Assembly (NCBI GenBank): GCA_026874595.1
Contig: CM049315.1
Location: 13,332,664 to 13,396,663 of the forward strand
DNA: 64,000 nucleotides
From: Sipunculus nudus
Taxonomy: Eukaryota > Annelida > Sipuncula > Golfingiida > Sipunculidae
Reading direction: 5' to 3'
Notes under the pieces: model-generated
What the model was told of the DNA's origin: nothing
The model's database searches: none
The model's input: the letters and a program-made list of their open reading frames with translations, nothing else
Made by a program: the position numbers and the translations under genes
Shown: positions 26,918 through 41,300 of the stretch, one piece after another
How positions within the stretch are numbered: position 1 is the first letter of the stretch
How the letters are laid out: the number at the start of each line of letters is the position of its first letter

Positions 26918-29770
26918 GGTGCAAACAGAACAAAAGGACTCATATATATCAACATATTTTAAAGATTCACTGTGTTCAACCTTTGTATATGTTTGTCTAC
27001 CTAATTTGTTTTTTCCCTTTTATGAAAACAGTTTGGAGTTGGTAGGTTGGGAGCGCTTACTGAACAGCATTATACAATGTATATATCACGGTTCAATCAC
27101 ACTGGAAATGTATTTCGGCATCAAAGAAAGAACGGCGGTGTATATCACCAAGCCTGTCACCAAGACTCCATATCGTAGGTATATGTCTATACTCACTATT
27201 TTGCAAAATGAAAGTTATCGGTATAATTTAGATGTAAAAACACAATGCTCCCTTATTCCGTAATGTTTATTCTATGAAATAAATGTAAAAATGGGGATCT
27301 ATTTAGCCGTGACAACCCGACTCAGTAGGCAATGATAACTGGGCTGTAGGCTGGTCCCTAATGTCAAGGCCGGAATGGCGCTAGGATCTATCCTGAGTTG
27401 ACTTATGTGTATTTAAAACATTAGGAAAGACTGTTTTTCCACGAGTTATATCGTGATTGTTCATTGGCAGTTAAATAGAACTTTCTATAATGGAAGAGTA
27501 ATATGTAAAATATTGAATATTACACTTTCCATGATCTTTGGCCACAAGGCATTTATCTTGTTTTAATGATTCATCATATTGAAACATCAGTGTTTCAGGT
27601 ATTGCATAAATAGCATCCGATTTTATACCAGCTTCTGTTGATAAACTTCTACAAACAAGCAAACAGCCAAATCCTATGGTTTGACTGTACATTTTGATGG
27701 GGGCATTAAATTTTAAATGTTCTTGAATTACTCTTTTTATAAAATATGTCAAAGTTTGAATGAAGTTAAAAAAAGTAAAAGACCGCTCGTGTATATAAAA
27801 ATATCTTTGGTCCTTGCTAGTACAAATATAATGCAAACCTATACATCATATGTTTCTTTTATACATACTGGTTTTATCCATTTTAACAATGAAATTGAAG
27901 TCTTGAAACTTCAAAGATATACCTGGAAATCATGGATTTGGCTCTCGAGTTCCTCGGACTGCCATCTCAGTTCAACAGAGTCCCGATGTAGCCCGATAGC
28001 CCCCGAGGGGTCGTAAACTTCAGATTCCTGGCACAGGCGATTACTGAGGGATGCTGGGATTGGATCCCCTGGTACAGTGGCCAGAAATGCAAGCTCCGAC
28101 ACCTCCTGGCATTTAACATTACAGCTCGGGCTGTCCTCCATTTGCTGTTTAGTGCGATTAGCCCAAACTACCCACAGCGAGTTGTTCCAACATCCGACCC
28201 CTTGTTTTATATTAGCTCCGTATAGTGTGACTTCTTTGATTACAGGGGGCGTTGTATCTACCATAACCCCGTCGGAACAGACGGGTTCTGATGGGTCCAT
28301 GGCATGGTTAAAAGCTTCAACGGTAATAAAATATTGATTGAACGACACTGTTTTTCCTGTGAAGAATGTGTCTGTAGTTTCATCGAATTGCCACCCCGAG
28401 GAGGTATCCTGTAATAACATCTGCTGGGAGGTTAGACATACGTCAGCGATAGCGTACCGGAAATGACGTACACCGCTCTCGTGGTCAAAGAACCCGTTCC
28501 AGTATGCCTGCACGGAGGTGTCTTGAATAAAATCTACATCCGGCGAACCTTGAACGCCATCAAAAACGTGACCTTCAAAACATATAAAAAAATGTTTATA
28601 TGTATATATGTATATATGTATATGTCTGTGTGTGTCAGACACGTGTGTGTGTACAATTTGGTAGTTTCATGGACTTTATTAGTGGTTCATGGACTTTACT
28701 GCAAGTTCCGAAGAAATAGGTATATGCTATATTTTACGTGTTCCAGGTGAGAAATCAAATGGTTTTGTTTGTTAATACAAGTATAATGTAATGTTATTAA
28801 ACACAAAAGAAAAACAAAATCATTGTGAATTCCACTCTGATTTTTAAGGAATGATTAGTAGGCCTGTTACAGAGATGTTATTATCATCAATATTATCATA
28901 ACCAGTTGCAGATGAAATTTAACATCGCTCTTAGTATCGAAGAAGGAGGTAAGTATATATAGGGTGACTAATTAGAATATGAAAAAGTAATCACAAAAAA
29001 ATTTCAACACAATAAGAGCACATACCGCCATCAGAGCCGAACTCTAACGATTTATATAATAATTAATATGTTGAATTTCCGAAAGCTATAACCTAACTCA
29101 GACATGAGCGACCGTTACCATGACGACAGTATAAAACGGAAATGTGAAAAAAAATCATAAAAAGCACTTTTTAACCACTTCATCCGTGTGCAGCTCGAAT
29201 GGTTTTCCATTGATTTGACAATGCGTGAAATAAGGTGCTCTGCCACTTGAACACCATACATTGCTAAAATACAAATCAGATATACGGGTCACGAGTGTAA
29301 TATATAACGTACCCAGAAATAGTTCTGTGTATATGGTTTACCTGGGACTGGCGGGGACTCATCCACGTGTATCTCCACCATGTCACCTGTGGCAAGCCTG
29401 GCCTCGTTCGTGATGTTCACTGTGAAGTAGTATATACGATTGTGGAGACCTCTGTCGGTGTTCAAACCAATCAAAATGTTGAAGTCAATTATATACTCTA
29501 ACTGGGCGCAGTCTCCGATCAGAGGGCAATGACAAGTCTCGGAGTCCGGACAGGGACTCTGGAAGACAAGGTATATTAAATATTTACTGTAAATACCTTA
29601 CAGTACTGTAAATACTTACGCATACTTTTTTACATATATAAACAAGACCAGATCCCTGGATCTATACATGTATGTCTCTCACAGAGAGAGAGAGAGAGAG
29701 AGAGAAAGTGAGAGAGAGAGAGAATGAGGGAATGCAGTCGCTTCATTTAATTAGACTTATACATATGTCC

Positions 29771-29808
<38 letters not shown>

Positions 29809-32800
29809 TGATGGGCAAAGGGGCACATTCATCACCCCTTGTGCACAGTTAACTTTAATATCAGTATATCTGACTTATATGGAAAAGACACAGATTAAAT
29901 TACAAGAAATTTCTGTAAATTAAAGGTGCCAGTGAAATACATGTAGCTCTAAAACAGGGGGTGTAGGGGGGATGCATAGGAACGGCACAATCGTCTGTAT
30001 GTCTGAGAGAGAGAGAGAGAGAGAGAGGAGATATTTGGGTCAGTCATAAAACCTACCCCGGGTACAAGTTTCCTAACAGGGACAGGGGCTTCTCCCTTCT
30101 CGCTGCCCCCGGGGGTTTCCCCCAACATCCAGTTTATTGTTCGGATGTTACTATGTGGGTCTCTGGCGTGGATGTACAACTGCATTTTTGGTAGATCACG
30201 GTGGTGATGTACAAACAGCTGCGTTACCCCGTTATGTTTCAGGCCGACAATGGTTAACTCCGGAGGAGAAGAGTCCACATAAACCAGGTGGCTCTCAACA
30301 ACCGTCCGCGTCGTGATGTCCCCAACTTTAATCCAGAAGTTATAAGCATCACCATCAGATGGCGCAGACGCGATTATCTGTTGCGTTGCATCAAATTCTT
30401 CCCGCGTGACGTCAGCGTAGTCGCTATCAACGGGCGTGTAATCCACGTTCCCGGGCGCGCTGGTGTAGGTCTTGGTAGTCACGATACCGTCGATGTGGTG
30501 GGTCCCCGATACGGGTAGTTCTCCATCAGACTGTTCCCGTTTTCCATCAAATCGACTGGTGTCCAGTTGAAAAGGTTTCAGAACGTCGTGCACAGAGTAG
30601 TAATCATTGAAAAATCGTCTTGACCAAGTCACATTGACTGGATCAAGGGTTATTTGCCACAGGTAATCAGTTTCAGCGGTTGCCGTTACTGTTGTAATGG
30701 GATTCGAGTCGCGGGAGATAATCTGTGACGTCGCGTCATAGATAACTAGTCTCCTCGCCTCGAACACGTTTCCGGCTCTGTCTTTAGCGGCCATAACGAA
30801 CGCGTATAGTCTGGGTTCCTTTGGTAGCACCACTGCTGTTGTAGTAACGTTAACCACTTCTGTCACAGCAATATTACCCCCGAGGATCAAAACATCGCCT
30901 CCATCTGCTGATATCTCATAAGCGTCTATATGGTACTCCTCAATCCCGGCTGTGTGTTTTTCCGTGCCTCCTGGCGGTGTGGGGTCGTACCAGCCTTCCA
31001 TTGTCACGGGGATCTCGGGGACAACGGAAATTCGAGCTGGAAAGAAAGTTAAACTAAAACCATGGTCATATATATCATTATTCGTACCAAGGTACATACA
31101 AATGTTGATATAAACAGAAAAGAAGTGGTATAAAGTCTTCTTTGACTGAACTGACCATAAAATGGCTGGGGCAATGCTTATGACGATAGTAACTCAATTC
31201 CGTGTTATTGGTTATATCTTTATTTAAACAGCGGTTCCTGCTGTGAGAGACAACCGTCTCCGCCAACGAAACACGGTCGGTAATTACCGATGGCTGTTTG
31301 ATCCGGGGTTCGCTCAAACAAGGAAAAACCCTGAAATCTATTAACTCGTTTAACTCCTACAGAAGAACTAACCTAAAAAACATAAGCGGCTAGATTCATT
31401 GGTGTATTGATATTTTCAAAAGGGTGTCAGAGAAATTCAGTAGTGACCGTAGTCCATGCAAGGTAAAAGATAAGGATGTTCAAGTAACACCATACAATTT
31501 TGCTCTAAAGTGGATGAATGACTTAAGTCTATTACTCATTGAAAAATTAACGGATTTGCTTTGATTCTATTGTTTAATGTGGCCACGTGACATATAATGG
31601 GTTACCATTACAAATCCTTTAGTTCTATGTTTTAATTTTTATTATACTAGACAGATAACTGGCAGCTTCTAACAACTGTGCGGGTTGCGTGTTTCCTTAA
31701 TGAACTTGACAATCTTCATAGGGATTGAAATATTGTAAAGGACGACCATTCGAAGGGGAAGGGACAACTTGCTGGTTGAGGTAACAAGACCTGAAATTAT
31801 TAAATACCTTTGTAGAGACCTACGAAAACATAGGAATATATCAAGTAAAACAGGGACAGGTAAACACAGATTAACAGTTATATATTAAAATGATATGTTT
31901 AAATCAGTGAACTTACAAAGAATAATAGTAGAACGGAGTATGAATGGCGAATTTAAAAAGGTATATTATTGTTTTAAGATAACAAGTGAAGACCACGTAG
32001 AAAAATAACCTCTGGAAATTTCAATGAAAAACGGCTGAAAGTTTTCACTTTTATAATACTTTTTCCTAAATTCATTGGCTTACCGGCATCAATCATGTTT
32101 AATTGCCCGATCCACCCGTGATAACCAAGGTGATATATATCTTTAGTTAAAGGAGATATGATGCGGCTTCATATAACCATAGCTCATAACCTATGTATTT
32201 GCGGGTATAAAAAAGCGCTTACATGATTTTCCTAACAGTACGAAATTCATGTGCCAGTCATTGTGTATGCGTATTTGGGTAAAATCGCCATAATCTTCGT
32301 CTCTTGCAGTCTTGGATATTTTTTACCTCTAGTGGGTCTTTCATGAACTAAGGGATTCCAAGTAAAATTATAATTTTTTTTATTGGGGGGGGGGGCAAAT
32401 AGCGCCATTTGTTCACAATACCACTGGACATTTTGCCGCATAATGAATAGAATCATATACATACGCACAAACTTGAAGGGTTTAAAGCAAAATATTCCCA
32501 GTACATACTGACAACCATTGGGTCGGTGGAACAGGGTGACGTATCTTCACTGCAATGAGACGGAAGTGTTAAGTCCACCAGTACACACAACTTCCGGTCA
32601 ACGTTGACGTCATTAAACGAAATGCGCTCTGTCGATCCGGAAACAAGGGTTACATCCAAAAACCCCGACCCAACGATGTCAATGTCGATACAGGCGCTGA
32701 AAACATAGTATAGTCATGGGTATATTTTAAGGAAATTTTAGAATTGCACAAAGTTCTAATCGAGCGTTCCCATCAAAGTAAAATCCCCAGTTATATAAAG

Positions 32801-33412
32801 GTTGTTTATATATAATATGAGTATGGCCAAAAAAAATAAAAGGTATGGTTCTCAGGCAGCGCCCGCATTAATTTTAAACCCCCGCATCAAAAAATTTTAT
32901 TTTGATTTTTAATAGAAACACACCAATTTTGAGCTGCAGCCGCTCGGAAATTTCTTTCAAGGAGATAAAATCATACAATTTCCTTTTTTATGTAGTGCTT
33001 TTACTTGTTTAGCAAAATAAATCTATTATTTATAATGTTTTTCCTTATCATTTGACATTTTTATCGAAACATACCAAAAACTTAAAAATAAAAAAAAAAA
33101 AACGCCCCCCACATTGATTTCTGAAAAAAAGTGCCTGAGAACCGTACTTTTTTTTTATTTTGGCCTAATATGATTGAATTGGGAATGAAAATATGTCAAA
33201 ATATATAAAACATTATTACAGAAATATAACATAATGATTGTAAACTCGTACCAGAGCCAGTCATGAGGTGGAATTCCTTGATATGCAGGGGCGTAGCCAG
33301 GATCGAGGGAGGGGAGGGGGCCGTTATCAGTGGTGGATCCCGAAATTCGAGGACGGGGAGGGGCGCTAATATTGGGTTGGTGTTGAAAGGGTATTATTAA
33401 AAATATGGTAAA

Positions 33413-33463
<51 letters not shown>

Positions 33464-36400
33464 TTAAATAAACATTAATTGTTAATACGTTATATATTTG
33501 AATGAATGAAATGTATGAATGTATTGCCCCTGCCCCCTGCCCCCCGCCCCCTTCCCTCCGGCTACGCCCCTGATATGAGTGACTGATAAAATTCAGTTGT
33601 TCACTCGACCATGGGCATAACCTAGTTCATTCAGCATGTGACGGGAGTAAACCCTTAAATTTTAGAACTCAACAAATCCACAGTTAACACTGCATATTTC
33701 CACTAATAACTGCACAAGTACACGATGATGTATACCTTGGCACAGTCGTACTGTTATCCAGTTTTCTTTGCATTCTCAAATATGTCATATTAATTGAAAA
33801 TAATAAATGCTGATAACAATCTGTTTAAAATATTACATGATAATGCACATGCAAGGAAGTAAAAAGACCACAGAACACCATTTTTTTACTTGCAGCTTTG
33901 GACAGCGGCAGAGACAAAGGTTGAAATCACACGGATATATAGTTTTCCTGATGGAAAATTGTTATAAAATAGAAATATCCATTATCTAGAATGCAGGCCT
34001 CGGCCACGTTGGCAGTCCTTAAAGTGGGGTATTCCGCGACCCGTGTTTTCCTCCACTTATTTGCCTATATTCCCAGGTATATTGGTGCATAAATTTCCAC
34101 GAACAGGTGTTTGCATTCACTTATTTAGCACTTCCATATTCAGTCAGCATATTTGACTGCACAATATTACTGGAAGTCCTTCTTGGATCCGGATCATGAG
34201 CCGGGCCCACACCAAAATCTAATCGTCTCTTTACTGAAGCGAGGCGCCCTGTAAATATCATGGGATTCCGTTCATGACTGCGTGAGTTATGATGTTAAAA
34301 CCCACACACGCAAACGAGAATGAACGTAATTCATCTTTGCGAAGACAATAAGACTTAAACAGAGACAGTCTGTAATGTACAGGTCCCATCCTTTAACTAA
34401 CACTTAAGGTACAGATAATGCAGTGACAGTAACCCTGCTTAAAACGTGCTTGCCGACGTCATTAATGAGTCACCAATAGTAACCTACTACCCAAATCCCA
34501 ACACACGCTTGGACCTGTGGATTTCGGACTCCAACCCACACCTTCATTGCAGCGTCTCAGTAGCCAAGCACAACAACCACTCAACTACTGGAACTGATTT
34601 AAAAAGAATGAAAACCTACCGTTCTCCGTCTGAGGTTGACCCTGTATAGTCCTGGTCTATTGTACAAGATACCATGACTGAGTGAAGCGGGTCGGAAGCA
34701 TCGAATGCTTGGTTACATCCGGTTACTGCGACCGTGCCTAGTGTCGTCTCGGCGTCTGCCGTAAACAAATACATTCAAAGTAAAGAACCTTGGTATGGTC
34801 TATTCAATTGATTATTTATTGTCATTAAGACGCTCGTTCCACACACCTTAATTAGGTTATTAGGTTTCAAGTGAAAAATATAACGACATTATCATATACA
34901 CTGAATTCAGCATTGCCATTTTAAAAAGTGTTTATTTTATGTTATTATTTTCATTAATATGTTAATTAATTGATCATTTTAAGATTCTCTTTATCTCTTT
35001 TAAAGATTGTAATTGATTTACATTGACTATTACATGGAAGAAAGCAAAAGAAACCGTGAAATCACATAATGATAAAGTGTTATATATGGTTGATATTTTG
35101 GTCATTTTAACATTTTTAATATATATCAATCACATGCAACCATATTCATTTATGCAAATACCATTTAAGATCTCTTTAATTTTCTATATTGTAATTTAAA
35201 AAGTACAATTACTCGTTATCTCAGACACTTTAACCACACACTGTTGATAAAACTAAACTAATGACCGAATTTTTATTGTTCTTCCTATCTCTCCAAGCTC
35301 AAGATGGCTTTCATGAGCCCACCTAGTGTATTCGAATAAAATTAAAGTCAAATTCAGCCAACGTAAACGGTTTCTATCAGCGTACCTGAAGACTGAATAT
35401 ACATAGAATAGAAATATCCTCATCCAATAAAATATCCTCTTTAATATACTAATTACTATACAAGGATATATGACATTTGATATGAAAACTAAATTTGGAA
35501 GGGATTGACCTTACCAAGTCGCCCTTGTACATTGGTTATTTGCAGAAGTTGCCCTGTGCATGATCATCTTATATTGTTAACTGAAACCGACAGACATATC
35601 GTAACCTTGATTTTTATGAACTTTGCTTTCTCATTTTTGACCTACCTGCCTTATCCACTTTCATTGCAGTGACGGACCCTGACTGGAGACCGTAATCGAA
35701 GGCTGTGACGTAAAACGGGTAGTCGTTAGGACTAGGAATCACAAAGGAGTCAATCTGGTGTAGCAGATCAACCTCGGCACGAATTTTTGTTGGTGCAAAA
35801 TTTGCATAACCTTCGTTTTCGTTTGAGCACGTGGTTGGGTTGCCTGGGAGACTCCTTGCCAAACCCCCTGCGTCGTCTTCTATGGTCACACGGCATGTTT
35901 CAATTGAAGGGCCCCCGCCATTTTCACCGTCGACTGTATAAAATAAGAACAACGCTTATGCAAAAAACGAAACAATTCATTTTTAGCTTTCATTTGTCCA
36001 ATTGTCCCTCTGTCACGAACTTTGGCGAAATATTATATTGGTTAAAATTCCTGTCGAGTTTCATCAAAATCCACCATATTCCTCGTCAGTGATGTCGGCG
36101 ACACCACAAAGAAGCCTGGTGACCTTTGACCTTATTAATTGTGCATGGATTTCGTCTAATCGGATTCGGCCGAGATAATCTACCGATAAGTAGTTATGGT
36201 GAGTTTCATGAAAATCTATATAAGCCTTGGCAAGTTATTGCGGCGACATTAAAAGTTAACGGACAGACGGACGGTTGGTATACCATATTACATCCCGTCT
36301 AAAATAGGCGTATACAAACTGCATACACTGAGGCAAAATTTACCATGTCCACGGCAGCTCACGAAAACGATACAAAAATATATGAACATAATACGCCCGT

Positions 36401-38250
36401 CGTATGTCTTGTGATCTGTGATCTCATTAAATATGCGGAAATTTTGCTGGGAATTTAATTCAAGTGAAACTGTGTTGGTTAATACTTACAATGAATTTAT
36501 GGAAATCCATCAGATTTTGGTAAGTCATCAAGACGTCACCAAGGTCTGGTGATCTCTGACTTTATTGAATATGCATGGATTTAGATTATTATACTGGTTA
36601 ATATTTCTGTTGAGTTTCATCAAAATGCATCGTATTCCTTGAAAGTTATCGTGGCGACACCACAAAGTGGTCGGGTGACCTCTGACCTCATTAAATATTC
36701 ATGCATTTTGCCTATAATCGAACACGGGTGAGAGAATCTATAGGCTAAGTAGCTATGGTGAGTTTCGTGAAAATGCATGAAGGGTTTGGTATGTTATCGT
36801 GGCAAACATTAAACGTTAACAGACGGATGAAAAGCGACACCACAAAGTAGCCTGGTGAACTCTGACCTCAATAAATCATTCGGAACACCTCGACCGAATC
36901 CGTTGGATTCTAGCCTCGGATGTATGTATGGCCCAATGATACACCACCAAGTATTGTTAGGTTCGCCGGAAATCCAACGGGTTACCATTTCTACTGAATT
37001 GTCTAAGAAAATATCACAGTTTCCACAAAGGATACATTGATTTGTCATAATAATGTGTATTGTGTGGGCTGGATATTTGGCAAAACATCAAATATGACCA
37101 GGTTCCGACAGTCATTTAACTAGAAAATCCAGTTTATAACAAATGCCTCATACATGGCCAACTGGGTTGGACATCCTGACATGAATTGTATCTTAGTGAG
37201 TTCCAAATCAGTATACTTGGGATTTTCCCCACTATTTCTTGGATGAGTATTATCTTATAACTTTAAAGGCAGAATATGTGAGGATTAGCAATACCTGTAC
37301 ACAAAATACATTGTTTTCCTCATACAAAGCGCACAACAGGTGTGCGGATGACCTGCCATGGCCTTGACTTTGCCGGAACACTTTCCATGACGGCCCCCTA
37401 TGTACATCTGAGGCCAGACGCCAACGGATTCGGCCGAGGTGTTCTGAATTCTCAATAAATAGGTGTGAATTTTGCGGAGAATTTAATTCACATTGTGTCA
37501 ACAAATGAGGCCTATGCGCAAGAATAAACTCTGAATTGAGTGAACGGAAAGCTTGCAGATAAGGAGACCAATTTTTTTATTGCAGACCAGGTTTACATCG
37601 GGCAGCGCTGAAATCGAGATCAAACGTGAAAAAAATGCTATTCTGTATTAAAAACGGTTCTTTTCAAAATGATGTCTGCAATAAGTATATTACTCACTTG
37701 AACATCCAAGTTTATCAATGGTAGTGGCGGCGACAAAACCAGCTGGACAATTGCACAGAGGATCCGACTGGTAATCGGTAGCAGCACATGTTCCCGGGAA
37801 GCATATTGGCCAATCAAAATCACAGAAATCTGAAAAAAAGTCACCATGGCAACTTTGAGCTATGATGCACTTATCGCATAGAATAACGAATAGCATAAAA
37901 ATGAATCTTAAAGAGTTTCTATCACTAGTGGTGTCAAACCCTAATATTTATTTTTTTAAGATAAGTAGATCTGAACCTGCAAATTAAAAATCCTTCTTTG
38001 CTAGAATATCATCTGCTTCATCACAGAGTCCGATTTGGTTCGCATTACATAAAGAACAGCTGCCATGTCAAAAATATATAGAAACAGTGGATATCCAAAG
38101 GTACAAAGGTTAAACTTAAAGGGATTTTGTAATTTGTAGGGAGAAACAGACATCATAGAAAATATGCAAATACAAATGTAATTTTCATCAGGTATATATA
38201 CTACCGCTTCTTCCATTAGTTGAGCACTTTAAAACACCAAAGTTCTCACA

Positions 38251-38314
<64 letters not shown>

Positions 38315-41300
38315 TGACACAAATGTATTTACCAGGTCAAGATTTGCTAAATGAGAGCCCAATAGAATAATAAGATATAGTCAGGGAATCGTAGTTAATA
38401 AAGATTGATGGTGTTGTGTTTATCTTTATCATTACTTGTGATGATCAGTAGATCGATTTGTTTATGTATCACATAATGGAACTTACTAGGCTACAGTTTG
38501 TTATGGTCGGCTGAAGGAAATTCTGGAGGTGTAGATGCTTCCGGAAGGCTATGCTTGTAATTTCCATGTTGGGAAGACTATGCGAAAGTTCCCCGGAAAT
38601 ATAAGTCCGCTGCATGCGTGGTGTCACACACACACACACACACACATATATAAACTATATATACGTGAGGCCCAAGACCAGGTTCGCATATGGAATTAAA
38701 AAGTTTTATACAGTTGGTGGTTACAAAATCACCCAGTCAGCAGCCAGACCTAGTGATGGACCACGGAGTAAATGCTACAGCAATCCTTAACTTTGAACAA
38801 TAATGATACCGGGATGATGCAGATGGCTCCAGATGGCTTGTTGCGAAAAATACGTATCCACCCAAATGGACTGTACTAATAGCGTTAGATACTACACAAC
38901 CAAATGGACAGTACTAATAGCTTAAGATAATACACACATTGTAGTAAATGTCTGTCTACCATTTACGTCAGCTTAGCTAGAAGCTTACCTTTCTCCCAGA
39001 CCCCACAATGACCGCCTTCTGTTTTGACACCGACGAAGCTCACGGGATGCGAAGACATGGTTGCCTCTAATAACTGATTTGTGCCATAGGTGGCGCCCTT
39101 GCCTACGGCCACGTGACCTCCGGACCACTTCACCCAGTATTTGTTGAATGCACGAGGATCAAATAAGTTGGAATTCGTTGTAGATTTCACACATCCGCCC
39201 CCAGGGGTACCTCTGATACAAACTTCATTACCACCCTTAGCAATGACAACCTCGTAGGTATTCTATCAGATACATCAAAAGAAAAAAAATTCAAGCACGT
39301 TTATCATAAGGTACCGTAGTGTTATTATCAGGAGTAATAGGATATATCATTTCTTAATGTTCAAGTTATATAAGTTTTTCCGTTCGGTGTTAATTGCCAC
39401 ATCTGAAAAAGGAGCAGCGTGATCATATATGGATATGCATGAAATACGTGAGTTGTTGCTGGGGATTTATTTTTTCTCTTTTGCCATCTTTCTTGTGGCC
39501 ATTCCACATTTATTTGTTCGTTTCACGGGCACAGACATATACTACACTGACACACACAGCTGTGTATATGTATACAAAGCTAATGGTTATTTTTAATTAT
39601 TAAATTATAAGTAAATTTTGAGATTTCTACAATTATAATCAATTTGTGAAATTGAAAATAAATTATGCAACGAGCTTCAGACTGAAAATTCTCATTGTAA
39701 CAGAGCAAGAAGACTGTGAGTATGCTATACAAACCCCGTTGAAGGGCCAGTTCTGACCGAGGCCAACGTACACGTCACTTCCGGGCATGACGTCAAAAAC
39801 GAAAAAGGACTGATCTGCGTGAACCGCCTCTATCTTTTTGTAAGGACCATCAGCGGCCGTGGTTATATCTATAGAACAACACACGAAGTACATGCATAAG
39901 TAAGGTAAACGGAAGCATTTAGACTGAACAACCCTACGGACTTTGTATTCATATTTGATTATATTTTATATTAGTTTTTGATCCCCTACAGGAAATCAGC
40001 ACAGGCGATAATGTTGAAACGGAAGTGTGGATTTACAGGGGCGGAACCAGGATTTCGGATGGGGGGGGGGGGGTCCAACCAGAGAGGATTAAAAAACCTA
40101 GAAAAAAAGTCCCCAGGTACGGAAAGTGTATGTGTGTGGGGGGGGGGGGGGGGTCCAGAATGCAAAATTTTGTCTGAAATCAATTAAAAAAACGTATTTC
40201 ATACTGGTGTGGCCTACCATACGAGGACAAACCGAAACAACCGATTAACACAGCTGTCCTTGTACACTCACTGGTCCAGTTGAACAGTGGATAATTCACA
40301 AATATTCGCAAAATAACAATTCAGACACATTTCTGTTTCACTGAGAATGACCAGAAACAACTGTTATGCTGGTAACATACTGTGAAATGCAGAAACAGAA
40401 AAATTTCCGATAGTTGAATTCATGTTTAATCCCGGATAAGCAAGTTTCCACCAACAAAAACAAGGGGCTAATGAGTCACAGTGCTCATCTGAAGTTGAGC
40501 TTGAAGGTGAAAATCTAATATCAATTGGAGATAAAGTCTGAGACTAATAATATAGGCCATGGTTGGTTGATATGATTGGTTTGTATTGAAGTGTAAGATA
40601 TTGTTGCAAATAATGCTTTGGGGTAAGACCATGTCTTTCCTAATGTTAATTGAAACTGAAGCATGTGAGCAGTTACCATGATCATTGGTTGCTTTTTTTT
40701 TTGAAGAAATGTTGACAGTTCAACAGTTTACACATTTGTTCAATTAGATCCCTATTTTTTATAATATCATTTTTTGTATTTTATATACAGTTGGAATAAA
40801 ACTAATGTCCCCAGTCCACATGTCCAATGCCTTGGGGAGGGGGTTTGAAGGGAGTTACTACATTTCTGTATATACATACAGGATATGAAACTTAGTTCAT
40901 CAGTGCTTACAGGAAAAACAAAAGTTTATTTACAGTTACTGAATATTTAGAAGTGAACAGACAGACTGATAGACAAAACAAAGCTATTCACCCATTCTAC
41001 TGAGGCAGGAAAATAATATGTTTAAATAAGATCTCATTTTTTATTATATTAAATTGTTTTCAAGTTTATAAATTGTATACATATGCAATACTACACAGCT
41101 GAATATATAAGTTGCTTTCATATTTCAGACTTTAATAGCTTAAATCCATATAAATAAGGAATACGAAAGGTATATTTCAACAGTAATTGTACAGGAAAAA
41201 GTTCATGATTAATATATATTTAATGATAAACAGAGATATGATAGACCGACAGATCTGATCACTTTATGTCCCATTCTCCTGATGTAAGAATATGTTTCAA

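Noticed and set aside
40036-40190. Second hAT-like MITE starting CAGGGGCGGAACC
   Set aside because: Only one end is visible. No inverted partner or target duplication was found, so its limits cannot be set.
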